Shown: positions 9,194 through 16,967, counted from the first letter of the stretch. The stretch: DNA of 64,000 nt from Xanthobacter flavus (GCF_017875275.1 NZ_JAGGML010000001.1:2563001-2627000); one strand, 5' to 3'. Translations and numbers: made by a program. Notes: generated from the letters alone by a model not told the origin.

Positions 9194-10634
9194 GGTAGAC
9201 GCAGATATTGCGCGATTGGCGGCCGGCGTTCGACGGGGGAGCATCATTGCGGCCGCTGGCTGCGGGAAAACCGAGCAAATTGCCCGTGCGGTGGGCGTGT
9301 CCGAACATCGCCGGCTCATTCTTACGCACACGCATGCCGGCGTCGACGCGCTCACGCGACGCCTCAAGAAACTTCAAATTCCTAGCGGTAAGTATCGCAT
9401 CGACACGATCGCCGGCTGGTGCCTCCGGTTTGCGGCTTCCTTTCCTCGGCGCTCCGGCATCCTTTCGACCGCCCCCAACTCCACGGCGGAGTGGGACGCA
9501 GTTTATGCCGCCGGAGCCTGCCTACTCGATAGTGGCGCCGTGGATGGGGTGATCAATTCTTCATATGGTGGCTGCTTCGTTGACGAGTACCAAGATTGCA
9601 CCCTGCAGCAGCACGATGTGATCCGACGGCTCGCCAATCATTTGCCGACGTGCGTTTTTGGCGACCCGCTTCAGGCCATCTTCGACTTCCGGGGCCAAAC
9701 GCCGGTTAGCTGGGAGAAGGATGTCTTTCCAAACTTTGGACAAGCAGCCGAACTGGCAACTCCATGGCGATGGAAGAACGCCGGGAACGAGGATCTCGCC
9801 GAATGGCTTCGAGCCGTGCGGCTGGCGCTTCAGAAGGGCGAAATTCTTGATCTCAGCAATCGTCCAAGTTGCGTAACCTGGACCGCCTTGCCCGCCGATC
9901 CGCGCCATCAGCAGGCTACAGTAGTCCGGCAATGCCTCGAATCGATGCGCGATGACCTGCTTGGAAACCTCATAGTCATCGGCGACAGCACTAGCGAAAA
10001 CCGTCGATCGGCGCTGGCGCAGAAGCTCGCACAGCAAGGGTTCGTCAATATCGAGGCGGTCGGCTGCAAGACGCTTTTCGCCACGGCCAGAGCCATTGAT
10101 GGGTCGGTCGGACAAGCGCGTTTCAAGATGCTCCTGGCTTTCGCCGCCAAATGTATGATCGGGGCCGACAAGGCAGAACTCCAGCGCGCCGTTGACGCCC
10201 GCCAACAGGGCCGCCGCTTGGGCCAGGCTAAATTCGGCGATCTTTTGCAGCTCACCGATGCGATCATCCAGGACGGTGGCGATGACTCGATGCTCGCCTT
10301 CCTCCAGGCGCTGCGAGATCGGCCGGGCGTCCGCATCTACCGCCGCGAAATGTACTTTGCGATGCAATCGGCCCTCCAGACCACGACGAAGACCCAACCC
10401 CCGAGCCTCCACGCGTCGATCTGGGAGGTTCAAAATCGAAGTCGTCACGCCGGTCGCCGATTGGGAATCCGCAGTATTGGAAGCACGCTCTTGGTGAAAG
10501 GTTTGGAGTTCGACCGAGCCATCGTGACATCAACCGACGCAATGAGCGGCAAGGATTTGTATGTAGCGCTCACGCGCGCGACGAAAACTATAAGAATTAT
10601 ATCGCCGAGCGTCCGCTTCACGCCTGCGGCGTAG
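9183..10634 (+). CDS. UvrD-like SF1 helicase, Gabija GajB-like
   Basis: A 483-aa superfamily 1 helicase or ATPase, partner of the preceding GajA-like nuclease. Motif I is AAAGCGKTEQ near residue 23, motif II is GGCFVDEYQDC near 131, motif III is VFGDPLQAIFDFRG near 160, and the C-terminal motifs are LLVKGLEFDRAIV and DLYVALTRATK. ATG 9183 is chosen because it gives a start right before motif I and overlaps the GajA-like stop, as in coupled translation; the open frame itself extends further 5'. In Gabija the helicase-like protein assembles with GajA and is thought to sense DNA ends or ssDNA. The size is close to the known GajB. Confidence 0.85.
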   Translation: MAPEVDADIARLAAGVRRGSIIAAAGCGKTEQIARAVGVSEHRRLILTHTHAGVDALTRRLKKLQIPSGKYRIDTIAGWCLRFAASFPRRSGILSTAPNSTAEWDAVYAAGACLLDSGAVDGVINSSYGGCFVDEYQDCTLQQHDVIRRLANHLPTCVFGDPLQAIFDFRGQTPVSWEKDVFPNFGQAAELATPWRWKNAGNEDLAEWLRAVRLALQKGEILDLSNRPSCVTWTALPADPRHQQATVVRQCLESMRDDLLGNLIVIGDSTSENRRSALAQKLAQQGFVNIEAVGCKTLFATARAIDGSVGQARFKMLLAFAAKCMIGADKAELQRAVDARQQGRRLGQAKFGDLLQLTDAIIQDGGDDSMLAFLQALRDRPGVRIYRREMYFAMQSALQTTTKTQPPSLHASIWEVQNRSRHAGRRLGIRSIGSTLLVKGLEFDRAIVTSTDAMSGKDLYVALTRATKTIRIISPSVRFTPAA

Positions 10635-10733
10635 AGCGCGCTTCTCACTCAGAACAACAACTCGGTGGAAGCATTGCGCCAAGACAAATGGCAACACGTC
10701 CAACGAACATAGAAGGTCATTCTAGGAGGATTT

Positions 10734-11870
10734 ATGGCAACCACTGCTTACTCGCAACACTACGCTCGCGAGATCGACGTCGAGCAACTCGCATGGTTGC
10801 TGAGCGGAAGGCAGCCCATTGCCGCCGAGCAGGTTCCCGAAATAGATCCCAAATGGAGCGACTGGATTCGCTCGGACGTTCGATGTTCGTCGTGCGGCAG
10901 CACCGGCGCTCATGTCGTGCGTTCGGCTCGCGCCCGCGCAACGCAAAAGCTGATCAGGCAATCTCACTTCCGGTTCGTCGGGCAGGACGGCAACGACGCG
11001 CATCATCCTTTCTGTGAATTCTATGGCGAAGACGATGGCGTGCTCACCCAACCTGACGGGCTCGTGAATCTCGGGTCTGAGAAATCTGCAGAAACACGAC
11101 TGATCAGAGAGCTTGTGTGCAAAGGTATCGAGCAGAAGCTATTCGATCAGTCGACGATCCGCGCCATGCGCCAATGGTTTTTCGAACTGAAAGCCTCTAG
11201 CCGCGTCCGGGTGACGGTCACACCTGAGCAAATTGAATGGACCCGATGCCTACGGCGCCACTCGCATTATCAACGCTGGACCTTCCATCCTGCCCAAGCA
11301 GAAATGCCAGGCTTCGATTGGGCAGCCGCGGCAAAGTACCAATTCACAGAAGAGCACCTTGCCCTGTTTGAACTTCTCAGGGAGACGCCGGTCGAGCCGC
11401 CGCATTGGCGTCGGGCCCAGGAACTGGCCACGAAGCACAAGGATCAGGAGGTTTTCGACGTCAGTGCCTTGCGGCCGCACTACGACGCAGCGCTCACGCT
11501 CTGTGGTTTTGTCGCGAAGAACGCTGGCATCAAGTTCAGTCCGATCAATCCTGATTCCTACAGGTGGAAGGGACCGCCGATTCCACTCCTTGCCCTCTGC
11601 GCACTGTCGTTGTTTGTCTGCCGGTGGGATATGAACGCGGCAATCGCAACGTTTGCGAAGCTCTTGACGGCGCCGGCGCCGGCTGACCTGTCTCTTGGCA
11701 ATGTCATCGGTCTAAACCCATTTCACGAATACACACCTTGGCGCCTAGTCCAGTTGTCAACCGATATTGCAGCGCGTGGCTTCGAAGGATACCACTATCC
11801 CGCCCAACTGATGGCGATAGAAGCGAAGCTGCGCGAGCAATACCGCCTATGGAAACTGCAGAATCCATAG
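10734..11870 (+). CDS. Unknown protein with CoiA-like zinc finger, downstream of Gabija genes
   Basis: A 378-aa protein that I do not recognise as a named family. Residues 48-100 hold a likely metal site: C51-x2-C54, H78 and H90/H91-x-x-C94 in a DVRCSSCG ... QSHFRF ... HHPFCEFYG context, which resembles the zinc finger of CoiA-like proteins. The rest is helical, with no clear catalytic motif. A strong AGGAGG site stands 6-7 bases before ATG 10734. It lies 99 bases downstream of the gajB-like gene on the same strand and inside a block of defence genes, so it may be an accessory factor of that system or a separate defence protein. Both are inference. Confidence 0.6.
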   Translation: MATTAYSQHYAREIDVEQLAWLLSGRQPIAAEQVPEIDPKWSDWIRSDVRCSSCGSTGAHVVRSARARATQKLIRQSHFRFVGQDGNDAHHPFCEFYGEDDGVLTQPDGLVNLGSEKSAETRLIRELVCKGIEQKLFDQSTIRAMRQWFFELKASSRVRVTVTPEQIEWTRCLRRHSHYQRWTFHPAQAEMPGFDWAAAAKYQFTEEHLALFELLRETPVEPPHWRRAQELATKHKDQEVFDVSALRPHYDAALTLCGFVAKNAGIKFSPINPDSYRWKGPPIPLLALCALSLFVCRWDMNAAIATFAKLLTAPAPADLSLGNVIGLNPFHEYTPWRLVQLSTDIAARGFEGYHYPAQLMAIEAKLREQYRLWKLQNP

Positions 11871-11895
11871 GCACCCAGCCTGGCCCTACGATCGC

Positions 11896-12201
11896 CTACT
11901 GCAGAAGATTCAGATCGAGCAGCGATTTCGCAAACCGCTCGATGAAGCGCCTTGCGTGGCGCATTCCATCGTCCAGTTCGGCCTCACTGATTTCGTGTGC
12001 TCGATGGATGATCCCGTCGCGTCGCCCGATTAGCAAACTCAGATTGTCCCGATGCGGCAATCTTTGAGGTGCCGTCAGGACGCCGATGCGCCGCGGCGCA
12101 GACTGGAGAGCGCCGAGCGCCTCGCGAGGGCCAAGCGTTTCGGTCCCGTTTTCCCGAAAAGCAGACAGCGCTAAATCGTCCCGAACCGGCGCATCATACT
12201 G
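11896..12201 (-). pseudogene. Remnant of a HEPN-like protein (C-terminal part)
   Basis: An open minus-strand frame of about 100 codons lies between an in-frame TGA at 12202-12204 and TAG at 11896. It has no convincing start codon. The translation contains SLLIGRRDGIIHRAHEIS followed by an acidic linker and RHARRFIERFAKSLLDL, which looks like the end of a HEPN domain: R-D-G-I-I-H fits the R-x4-H motif. I read it as the 3' end of a gene whose 5' part was lost. Its upstream end touches the remnant of dnaE2 on the other strand, so a rearrangement junction is near 12180-12205. Confidence 0.5.
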
Positions 12202-12480
12202 TCAGCCGGCATGTTCGCCGTGCGCGGCCGCATCCAGCGCGAGGGCGAAGTCGTGCATCTCGTCGCCCAGCGCCTGACTGATCTCTCGGCGGACCTCGCC
12301 AGTGTCGGCGATCGCGACGCCGCATTCCCGCTGCCGCATGGACGCGGTGACGAATTCCACCATGGCTCGCCGACCCCCGATCCGCGCGGTCTGGCACCGA
12401 AGGGGCTGCGCACACGCGACATCTACGTCCGCGATCTGCACATCGACTCGATCAAGGTGAAGACGCGGGATTTTCGATGA
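12175..12480 (+). pseudogene. Remnant of error-prone DNA polymerase DnaE2 (C-terminal end)
   Basis: The frame ending at TGA 12480 gives about 100 residues that match the extreme C-terminus of the error-prone polymerase DnaE2/ImuC: VRGRIQREGEVVHLVAQRL, then PLPHGRGDEFHHG, ending DIYVRDLHIDSIKVKTRDF. The rest of the roughly 1000-residue enzyme is absent; a stop codon lies just upstream of the matching region. ATG 12211 exists, but a protein of this size would lack all catalytic parts. It is a scar of recombination with a dnaE2 gene, which in Alphaproteobacteria often sits in an imuAB-dnaE2 mutagenesis cassette. Confidence 0.75.
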
Positions 12481-12555
12481 TTTTTAACGATCGGCCTTGA
12501 AAGCGGCAAGCGACCCCCTTAGGTTTCTCGTTAGTCAGATCTAATGAGAAGAGCT

Positions 12556-13014
12556 ATGGCGACGCTTATTGCAGAGATACCAGATCACAGTCTGAAGGGC
12601 GCGCTTGAGGCCTTGTCTCCGTACGTTAAGCACGAAAATCTCAAGCTTTTCAGCCCGATTGCGGTCCCAAAGGACCAAGGTGACGACGAACTGGCGAAAC
12701 TTGCACAAAAGGTCGTAGACGCAGTTCGTCCCAAACCCAGCCAGCCCCTGCGGAGAGAAGCGCTCCAAAAGCTTCTCAGTGGCCACGACACCTTCAGCAA
12801 CCAAACCGGCCAAGCCGATCCCGCCCTCAGAAACGCCATGGGGGCGATTTCTAAAGCACTGAAAACCGTCTTCGCCCACGACCAAGCAGTCCGCCGCCTC
12901 GCAATCCCCAAGAAGACACACTTCCCCGATGGCGCTTATCGCGGAACCGTCTACATCCTCACGCCGCTCGGCGCCCGTGTTCGGGATCTGCTGAAGGCCG
13001 AGAACGCAATCTGA
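12556..13014 (+). CDS. Unknown small protein, first gene of the oxygenase-HEPN operon
   Basis: A 152-aa protein (156 aa if the upstream ATG 12544 is used). ATG 12556 is preferred because GAGAAG sits 5-6 bases before it. I do not recognise the family. It is mixed alpha/beta with a helical middle: RREALQKLLSG, then DPALRNAMGAISKALK, then a strand-turn pattern GTVYILTPLGARVRDLLKA near the end that resembles a small winged-helix wing. It has no signal peptide or membrane segment. It precedes the TauD-like gene by 12 bases on the same strand and is likely its operon partner. A DNA-binding or adaptor role is a guess. Confidence 0.55.
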   Translation: MATLIAEIPDHSLKGALEALSPYVKHENLKLFSPIAVPKDQGDDELAKLAQKVVDAVRPKPSQPLRREALQKLLSGHDTFSNQTGQADPALRNAMGAISKALKTVFAHDQAVRRLAIPKKTHFPDGAYRGTVYILTPLGARVRDLLKAENAI

Positions 13015-13026
13015 GGGACTGCAAAA

Positions 13027-13686
13027 GTGACAGCGTCCGATCTCAGAAGCAAAATTGCCGAAAACGGTTACTCCTTCATTCCACGGCATCGCTTGGGCAT
13101 CGGTACTGTCGAAGTCGCCAGCGATTTTGGCGATCCGTTGACGCCCTGGGAAGGAGGCCTTGTTCAAACCCTGGTGCCTCGCGAGGACGCTGCTCCAAAT
13201 ACCTATAGCGGGAACTTCGGCTTGGGCAGCTTTCCGTTCCATACCGATCTTGCACACTGGCGCCGGCCCCCGCGCTATCTGTTGCTGCGATGCCAAGTGG
13301 GATATGACGACGTCCCCACGCTGCTGTTTGACGGTCGCGCGCTCATCGATGCCGTTTCCCGCGACACTCTCACACGGGCAATCTTCAAACCGCGGCGTCC
13401 ACGCGACGGCACCCTTGCGCTGCTTCACCTTTTCGAATCTGCGGATGGCGCCGACCTATTACGGTGGGATGAAATATTCCTTCGGCCAGCAAGCAGAATT
13501 GGCGACGCGGCCGACACGCAGATCCGCGATTGGCTCGCTAAGAGCGTCCCATTGTCGATCGCGCTCGCCCATCCTGGCGATACTCTGATCATCGACAACT
13601 GGCGCATGTTGCACGCTCGGTCTCCGATCCCACCCGGGCGCGAGGATCGTTCAATACAAAGGGTATATTTGGGGGCACTTAAATGA
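13027..13686 (+). CDS. TauD/TfdA-like Fe(II)/2-oxoglutarate dioxygenase
   Basis: A 219-aa protein of the clavaminate synthase-like (TauD) superfamily of non-haem iron oxygenases. The iron triad is visible as H72-x-D74 in SFPFHTDLAHW and H196 in IIDNWRMLHARSP; an arginine for the 2-oxoglutarate carboxylate is present in EDRSIQRVYL (R208 or R212). The loop rich in LLLRC after the first motif is also typical. It is shorter than TauD (about 280 aa). The start is GTG at 13027. The downstream HEPN gene starts inside its stop codon (ATGA overlap), so translation is coupled. The substrate is unknown; the setting among defence genes suggests modification of a nucleotide, nucleic acid or protein during an immune response, which is inference. 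Confidence 0.8.
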   Translation: MTASDLRSKIAENGYSFIPRHRLGIGTVEVASDFGDPLTPWEGGLVQTLVPREDAAPNTYSGNFGLGSFPFHTDLAHWRRPPRYLLLRCQVGYDDVPTLLFDGRALIDAVSRDTLTRAIFKPRRPRDGTLALLHLFESADGADLLRWDEIFLRPASRIGDAADTQIRDWLAKSVPLSIALAHPGDTLIIDNWRMLHARSPIPPGREDRSIQRVYLGALK

Positions 13687-14636
13687 AGAAGACTATCGAG
13701 CCGGGCGCAACACCGGCAACATATCATCCAGAAGCGCTATACGCGAAGGCCGAGCGCTACATTCAAAACATGGATGACTATGACAGCGATGAATGGGAAT
13801 ACGCGCTCTGGTCTAGCTTCTCCCTGGAATTCCTCGCTCGCGCAGCTTTGGCGAATGTCAGCCCAGCGCTGCTAGCTGAGGCCGATAAAAACGGATCAAA
13901 TCTCCTGTTCGCGTTGGGGTTCGCTCCCTTCGAAGAGAGGTTCTCACCAAGATCCATTCCAATCAGTGAGGTGTTCAAGCGCCTTTCAGGCATCCTGCCG
14001 GAATTTACCAAGGAGCATGAGAGCTTCGGGGTCGTACATACCGGCAAGCGCAATGCCGAACTCCACTCCGGCGAACTGGCATTCGACGGCGTCAAGGGGT
14101 CGACTTGGCAGCCACGTTTTTATCAGACTTGTGCGATCCTCCTGACATCAATGGGAGTGACGCTCCCAGAGTTCGTAGGTGAAGACGAAGCGGAGGTTGC
14201 AAAAAAGCTTATCGACGCAGCCGACGACGAAAGCGCGAAGGCCGTAAAGGGCGATGTAGAGGCGCACAAAAAGGTCTGGAACGCCAAGCTCGATGACGAC
14301 CGCTCGACGCTACAAACCCAGGCCGCAGTGTGGGCCACCCGTCAGAACGGCCACCGAGTCGACTGCCCATCGTGCGGCTCGGCGGCTCTTGTCCTGGGGG
14401 AGCCAGTTTCTGCTCCAACACAGAAGCTCGACGACGACGAAATCATCGAAACCCAAGAGTATCTTCCGACCCACTTCGAATGCGTCGCATGCGGTCTCAA
14501 GATCGCCGGTCTCTCAAGACTCGCTGTCGTGGGTCTCAGCGATCGCTACAAGAAAACCCAGACCTACGACGCGGCAGAATATTATGCGCCTGCCGACGAT
14601 TGGTCCAACTATGAAGACGACAATAACGAACGCTGA
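13683..14636 (+). CDS. HEPN-like protein with C-terminal zinc ribbon
   Basis: A 317-aa protein. The helical N-terminal region (about 20-160) contains GKRNAELHSGEL, where R123-N124-x3-H128 is the R-x4-H signature of HEPN domains, many of which are RNases in toxin and abortive-infection systems. A zinc ribbon follows: C228-x2-C231 and C267-x2-C270. The tail is acidic and Tyr/Asp-rich. ATG 13683 overlaps the stop of the oxygenase gene by four bases. The neighbours suggest that it is the effector of a three-gene unit in which the oxygenase may act as sensor or modifier. No transmembrane segment is seen. The HEPN call rests on the motif and helical context, not on a profile search. Confidence 0.65.
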   Translation: MKKTIEPGATPATYHPEALYAKAERYIQNMDDYDSDEWEYALWSSFSLEFLARAALANVSPALLAEADKNGSNLLFALGFAPFEERFSPRSIPISEVFKRLSGILPEFTKEHESFGVVHTGKRNAELHSGELAFDGVKGSTWQPRFYQTCAILLTSMGVTLPEFVGEDEAEVAKKLIDAADDESAKAVKGDVEAHKKVWNAKLDDDRSTLQTQAAVWATRQNGHRVDCPSCGSAALVLGEPVSAPTQKLDDDEIIETQEYLPTHFECVACGLKIAGLSRLAVVGLSDRYKKTQTYDAAEYYAPADDWSNYEDDNNER

Positions 14637-14715
14637 TCGACAGCATCGCAAACACGTCCACGCGCGGCCATCGGCCGGGAAGCGATCGCAGCCGTCACCC
14701 GGTTCCTGTTCCTAA

Positions 14716-14877
14716 CGAAACGAGGCTTTGACCTGCACCTGCCGCCAGGTCTTCGCCTGTAAACTGCCTCCGCACGTCCGCGACTTCGTCGGTTACACCT
14801 TTGATCCCGAAATCCTCGACCTGTCTCGTCCCGATCCCGACTACGCGCTGTTCGTCAACTCTCCCAAAATTCCTTGA
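14716..14877 (+). other. Short coding-like stretch after the HEPN gene
   Basis: Between a TAA at 14713 and a TGA at 14875 one frame reads like protein: CRQVFACKLPPHVRDFVGY, then DPEILDLSRPDPDYALF. No ATG or GTG start is present (a TTG lies at 14728). It may be the remnant of a lost gene or chance. The last 23 bases overlap the 3' end of the CD-NTase gene on the other strand. Apart from this, the 219-base gap 14637-14854 shows nothing recognisable. Confidence 0.3.
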
Positions 14878-15736
14878 GCGCTGCCGTGAAGTCATCGAAG
14901 CTAGCCGTCGACCAGCAGACCGAGGAACCATCCCTTACGAGCCAATGGAGTTGGCTCGCGGTCGTCAACTTCGTCCGATCCGCGTTCACGACCCAATTGA
15001 AGCACTCGACGAACATATCCTGATAGCTGCCCACGAATTTGTCGTTCGGCACATTCGAAAGCATCCCCTCGATGAAGTATGAGGGCGCGATCTTGTCGGC
15101 GAGCAACCCCTTGCCGATCATCGTGTTGCGCATGTTCTTGAAGATCCGGACCACACGCTTGAAGTTCTGGTTCGTGGCCTGATGCTTTGCGGTGCAGTTG
15201 TCCGAGTGTTGCTTCGGAAAATTCTCGATCCGTGATCCGTTCACGTAAAACGCTACCCCGGAATGGTAGCCGTGAACGCCGGATTGATAGGAATAGTAAC
15301 GCCGGAATTGCTGGCAGATGAGTATGTCCGCGTTGCGGCGACCATTATTTACCGGAACATGCAGCGCCTTTCCGCCCGCAACGACACCGTTGTACAGTTG
15401 ATTGATGTACCTCTCGGCATCGCCTTTGAACTCGTTATAACCGTATGCGGCATTTGCTGAAAAGACGCCCTTGAAGGCATCCTGTTCGGCTTGGCTCATC
15501 GCGGAAATATCGTAGTAGAACGCGCCATTGTGGCAGAGGACGACGTCCACGTCGCTGTCCGCCCACACGTTCGTATCGTTGCCGTAAGAGCCCTGCAGGT
15601 GAACTTCTATGTCCTTCACCGGATAGAAGGCCGACCCGTCGAGAAGATTCCCCCTAATTGAATTATAGGTGTCCGTGAACTGGCCCGTCTTGCCTTGCTG
15701 AGACCACGTCTCGAGTTGCGCTTCCGCGATCGCCAT
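14855..15736 (-). CDS. CBASS cyclic-oligonucleotide synthase (CD-NTase)
   Basis: A 293-aa nucleotidyltransferase of the cGAS/DncV-like type. The active site is clear: G49-S50 in HLQGSYGNDT, the metal-binding D62-x-D64 in ADSDVDVVL and a third acid D137 in GRRNADILI. The NTase fold is followed by a helical OAS1-like C-terminal half (IFKNMRN..., then IAPSYFIEGML). On phage infection such enzymes make cyclic di- or trinucleotides that switch on an effector. The upstream gene, 12 bases away, is a patatin-like phospholipase, the standard CapV effector, so the pair is a short type I CBASS. The nucleotide product cannot be told from sequence alone. The 3' end faces the HEPN operon. Confidence 0.88.
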   Translation of the reverse strand: MAIAEAQLETWSQQGKTGQFTDTYNSIRGNLLDGSAFYPVKDIEVHLQGSYGNDTNVWADSDVDVVLCHNGAFYYDISAMSQAEQDAFKGVFSANAAYGYNEFKGDAERYINQLYNGVVAGGKALHVPVNNGRRNADILICQQFRRYYSYQSGVHGYHSGVAFYVNGSRIENFPKQHSDNCTAKHQATNQNFKRVVRIFKNMRNTMIGKGLLADKIAPSYFIEGMLSNVPNDKFVGSYQDMFVECFNWVVNADRTKLTTASQLHWLVRDGSSVCWSTASFDDFTAALKEFWES

Positions 15737-15748
15737 AATTCCCCCCGT

Positions 15749-16690
15749 TTAAGCCAAATACGACTTCAGTTCCTCCTCCGCCTCGCGCGCGCAATCGCGC
15801 CCGCGCTGCCACAGCAAGCCAAGCTTTTCCAAATCGACTTCCAACATGTCCGTCGCCATCTCTGGCTGGGTATATCGGGCGTGAACCCGAACCGTCGCAA
15901 CATCTCGAAACATCACGCGCCGCAACTGATCCATCGACTGGGCGCTGATCTCCATCGTCTTTTGAAGGAAGACCATCGTCGGCAGCTTGCTTGCCCATTT
16001 TCGAACGCTCCAGGTCGGAAGCTTCGGTGACGGATATTCGCCAACGCCGATGCTCACCACGCGAACATCGCTCCTCGCGATCCCCAACGATTCAATCGCG
16101 TCAACGATTGCGTAGAGCGTAGGATTGTTCGCGACAAAACCGCCGTCCCGGACCTCGATCCTCTCACCTGCGGAGGTAGTTACAAATTTCTTCTCGAAGA
16201 ATGGATACGCCGAGCACGACCCGATCACCGCGTCGGCGATCGTACAACCAAAGCCGGGCTCAAACGTCGCCTTGCCACGAAAAGCCTGACGCCGGTTCGT
16301 CTTGAAGATGATGGGACGCTCCTCCTTCCATCTCGTGCCAACAATGCCGATGTCCGTCTTGAAGGCGTCGAAACGCAGCTCCCGGAAAACATCTGCTGCG
16401 AGCGCATCGAGTGCCGCGGTCTTTTGGCTCGGGCGCCAAGCCGACATGACGGTCACCACATGCTTGCGGTAGAGCGCCTCAATTTCGTCCACCGATTTCC
16501 CAAGGCCTAGTAGCGCGGCGATGATGGAGCCAGTCGAAGTCCCGTAGATCAGGTCGAATTTCTCGCACAATCTACAACCCGCGAGCGCTTCAATCTCCTT
16601 CAGCGCGCCCAGTGTGTAGAAGCCCTTTGCGCCTCCGCCATCTAAGCTGAGCACCCGGAAAGTTTCTTTCTCGGTTGAAACGTCGCCCAC
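15749..16690 (-). CDS. CBASS effector, patatin-like phospholipase (CapV-like)
   Basis: A 313-aa patatin-like phospholipase that would attack the inner membrane when activated by the cyclic nucleotide made by the next gene. The oxyanion motif LSLDGGGAKGFYTLG is at residues 14-28, the nucleophile Ser is in IYGTSTGSIIAALLG, and the catalytic Asp is in VRDGGFVANNP. No signal peptide is present, as expected for a cytoplasmic effector acting on the inner leaflet. It is the first gene of the minus-strand CBASS operon and faces divergently the DUF932 gene at 16968. No Cap2/Cap3 (E1/E2, JAB) genes are found nearby. Confidence 0.88.
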   Translation of the reverse strand: MGDVSTEKETFRVLSLDGGGAKGFYTLGALKEIEALAGCRLCEKFDLIYGTSTGSIIAALLGLGKSVDEIEALYRKHVVTVMSAWRPSQKTAALDALAADVFRELRFDAFKTDIGIVGTRWKEERPIIFKTNRRQAFRGKATFEPGFGCTIADAVIGSCSAYPFFEKKFVTTSAGERIEVRDGGFVANNPTLYAIVDAIESLGIARSDVRVVSIGVGEYPSPKLPTWSVRKWASKLPTMVFLQKTMEISAQSMDQLRRVMFRDVATVRVHARYTQPEMATDMLEVDLEKLGLLWQRGRDCAREAEEELKSYLA

Positions 16691-16802
16691 CTGTTTTCCT
16701 TTGCGATCGCACTAACTCTTCCAATACACGATTCTTCACTATCCGACTTGCTCGACATGAAACGTGCCCAGAGTAGGCATCTCTACTCCGGACTAGACCT
16801 TG

Positions 16803-16873
16803 AGGGGAAAGCCTTCCCCTGCGCCCGAGCCCGCTGGTCTCGACCGACCCCTTCTGCGGGGCGGCTGCCCCGC
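16803..16873 (+). promoter_or_regulatory. Two hairpins in the leader region before the DUF932 gene
   Basis: The 277-base region between the divergent capV-like gene and the DUF932 gene contains AGGGGAA-AGCC-TTCCCCT (16803-16820, 7-bp stem) and GCGGGG-CGGCTG-CCCCGC (16856-16873, 6-bp stem). They lie just upstream of the conserved purine box and hairpin at 16886-16952. They may form part of a structured 5' leader or mark the end of a different transcript. Confidence 0.4.
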
Positions 16874-16885
16874 AACGCCCTGCTG

Positions 16886-16952
16886 AGAGTGAGAGAGTGG
16901 ACTGATTTCCGTGACGGGTTGAGGACTGGAGAAGAGGTCTCCGGCGCCCGTC
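16886..16952 (+). promoter_or_regulatory. Structured leader A (AGAG-N2-AGAG box plus GACGGG/CCCGTC hairpin)
   Basis: Purine box AGAGTGAGAG at 16886 is followed after 27 bases (start to start) by GACGGG (16913), which pairs with CCCGTC (16947-16952). The loop contains an inner hairpin GGAGA-AGAGG-TCTCC. The same architecture stands before the genes at 18340, 22073 and 22664. The element ends 15 bases before the ATG at 16968, so it would be in the 5' UTR and could control translation. Confidence 0.6.
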
Positions 16953-16967
16953 ATGGAGATTGTTCCC

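Noticed and set aside
12211..12480. A functional small protein gene from ATG 12211
   Set aside because: The translation is only the extreme C-terminus of DnaE2, with a stop codon just upstream of the matching part.
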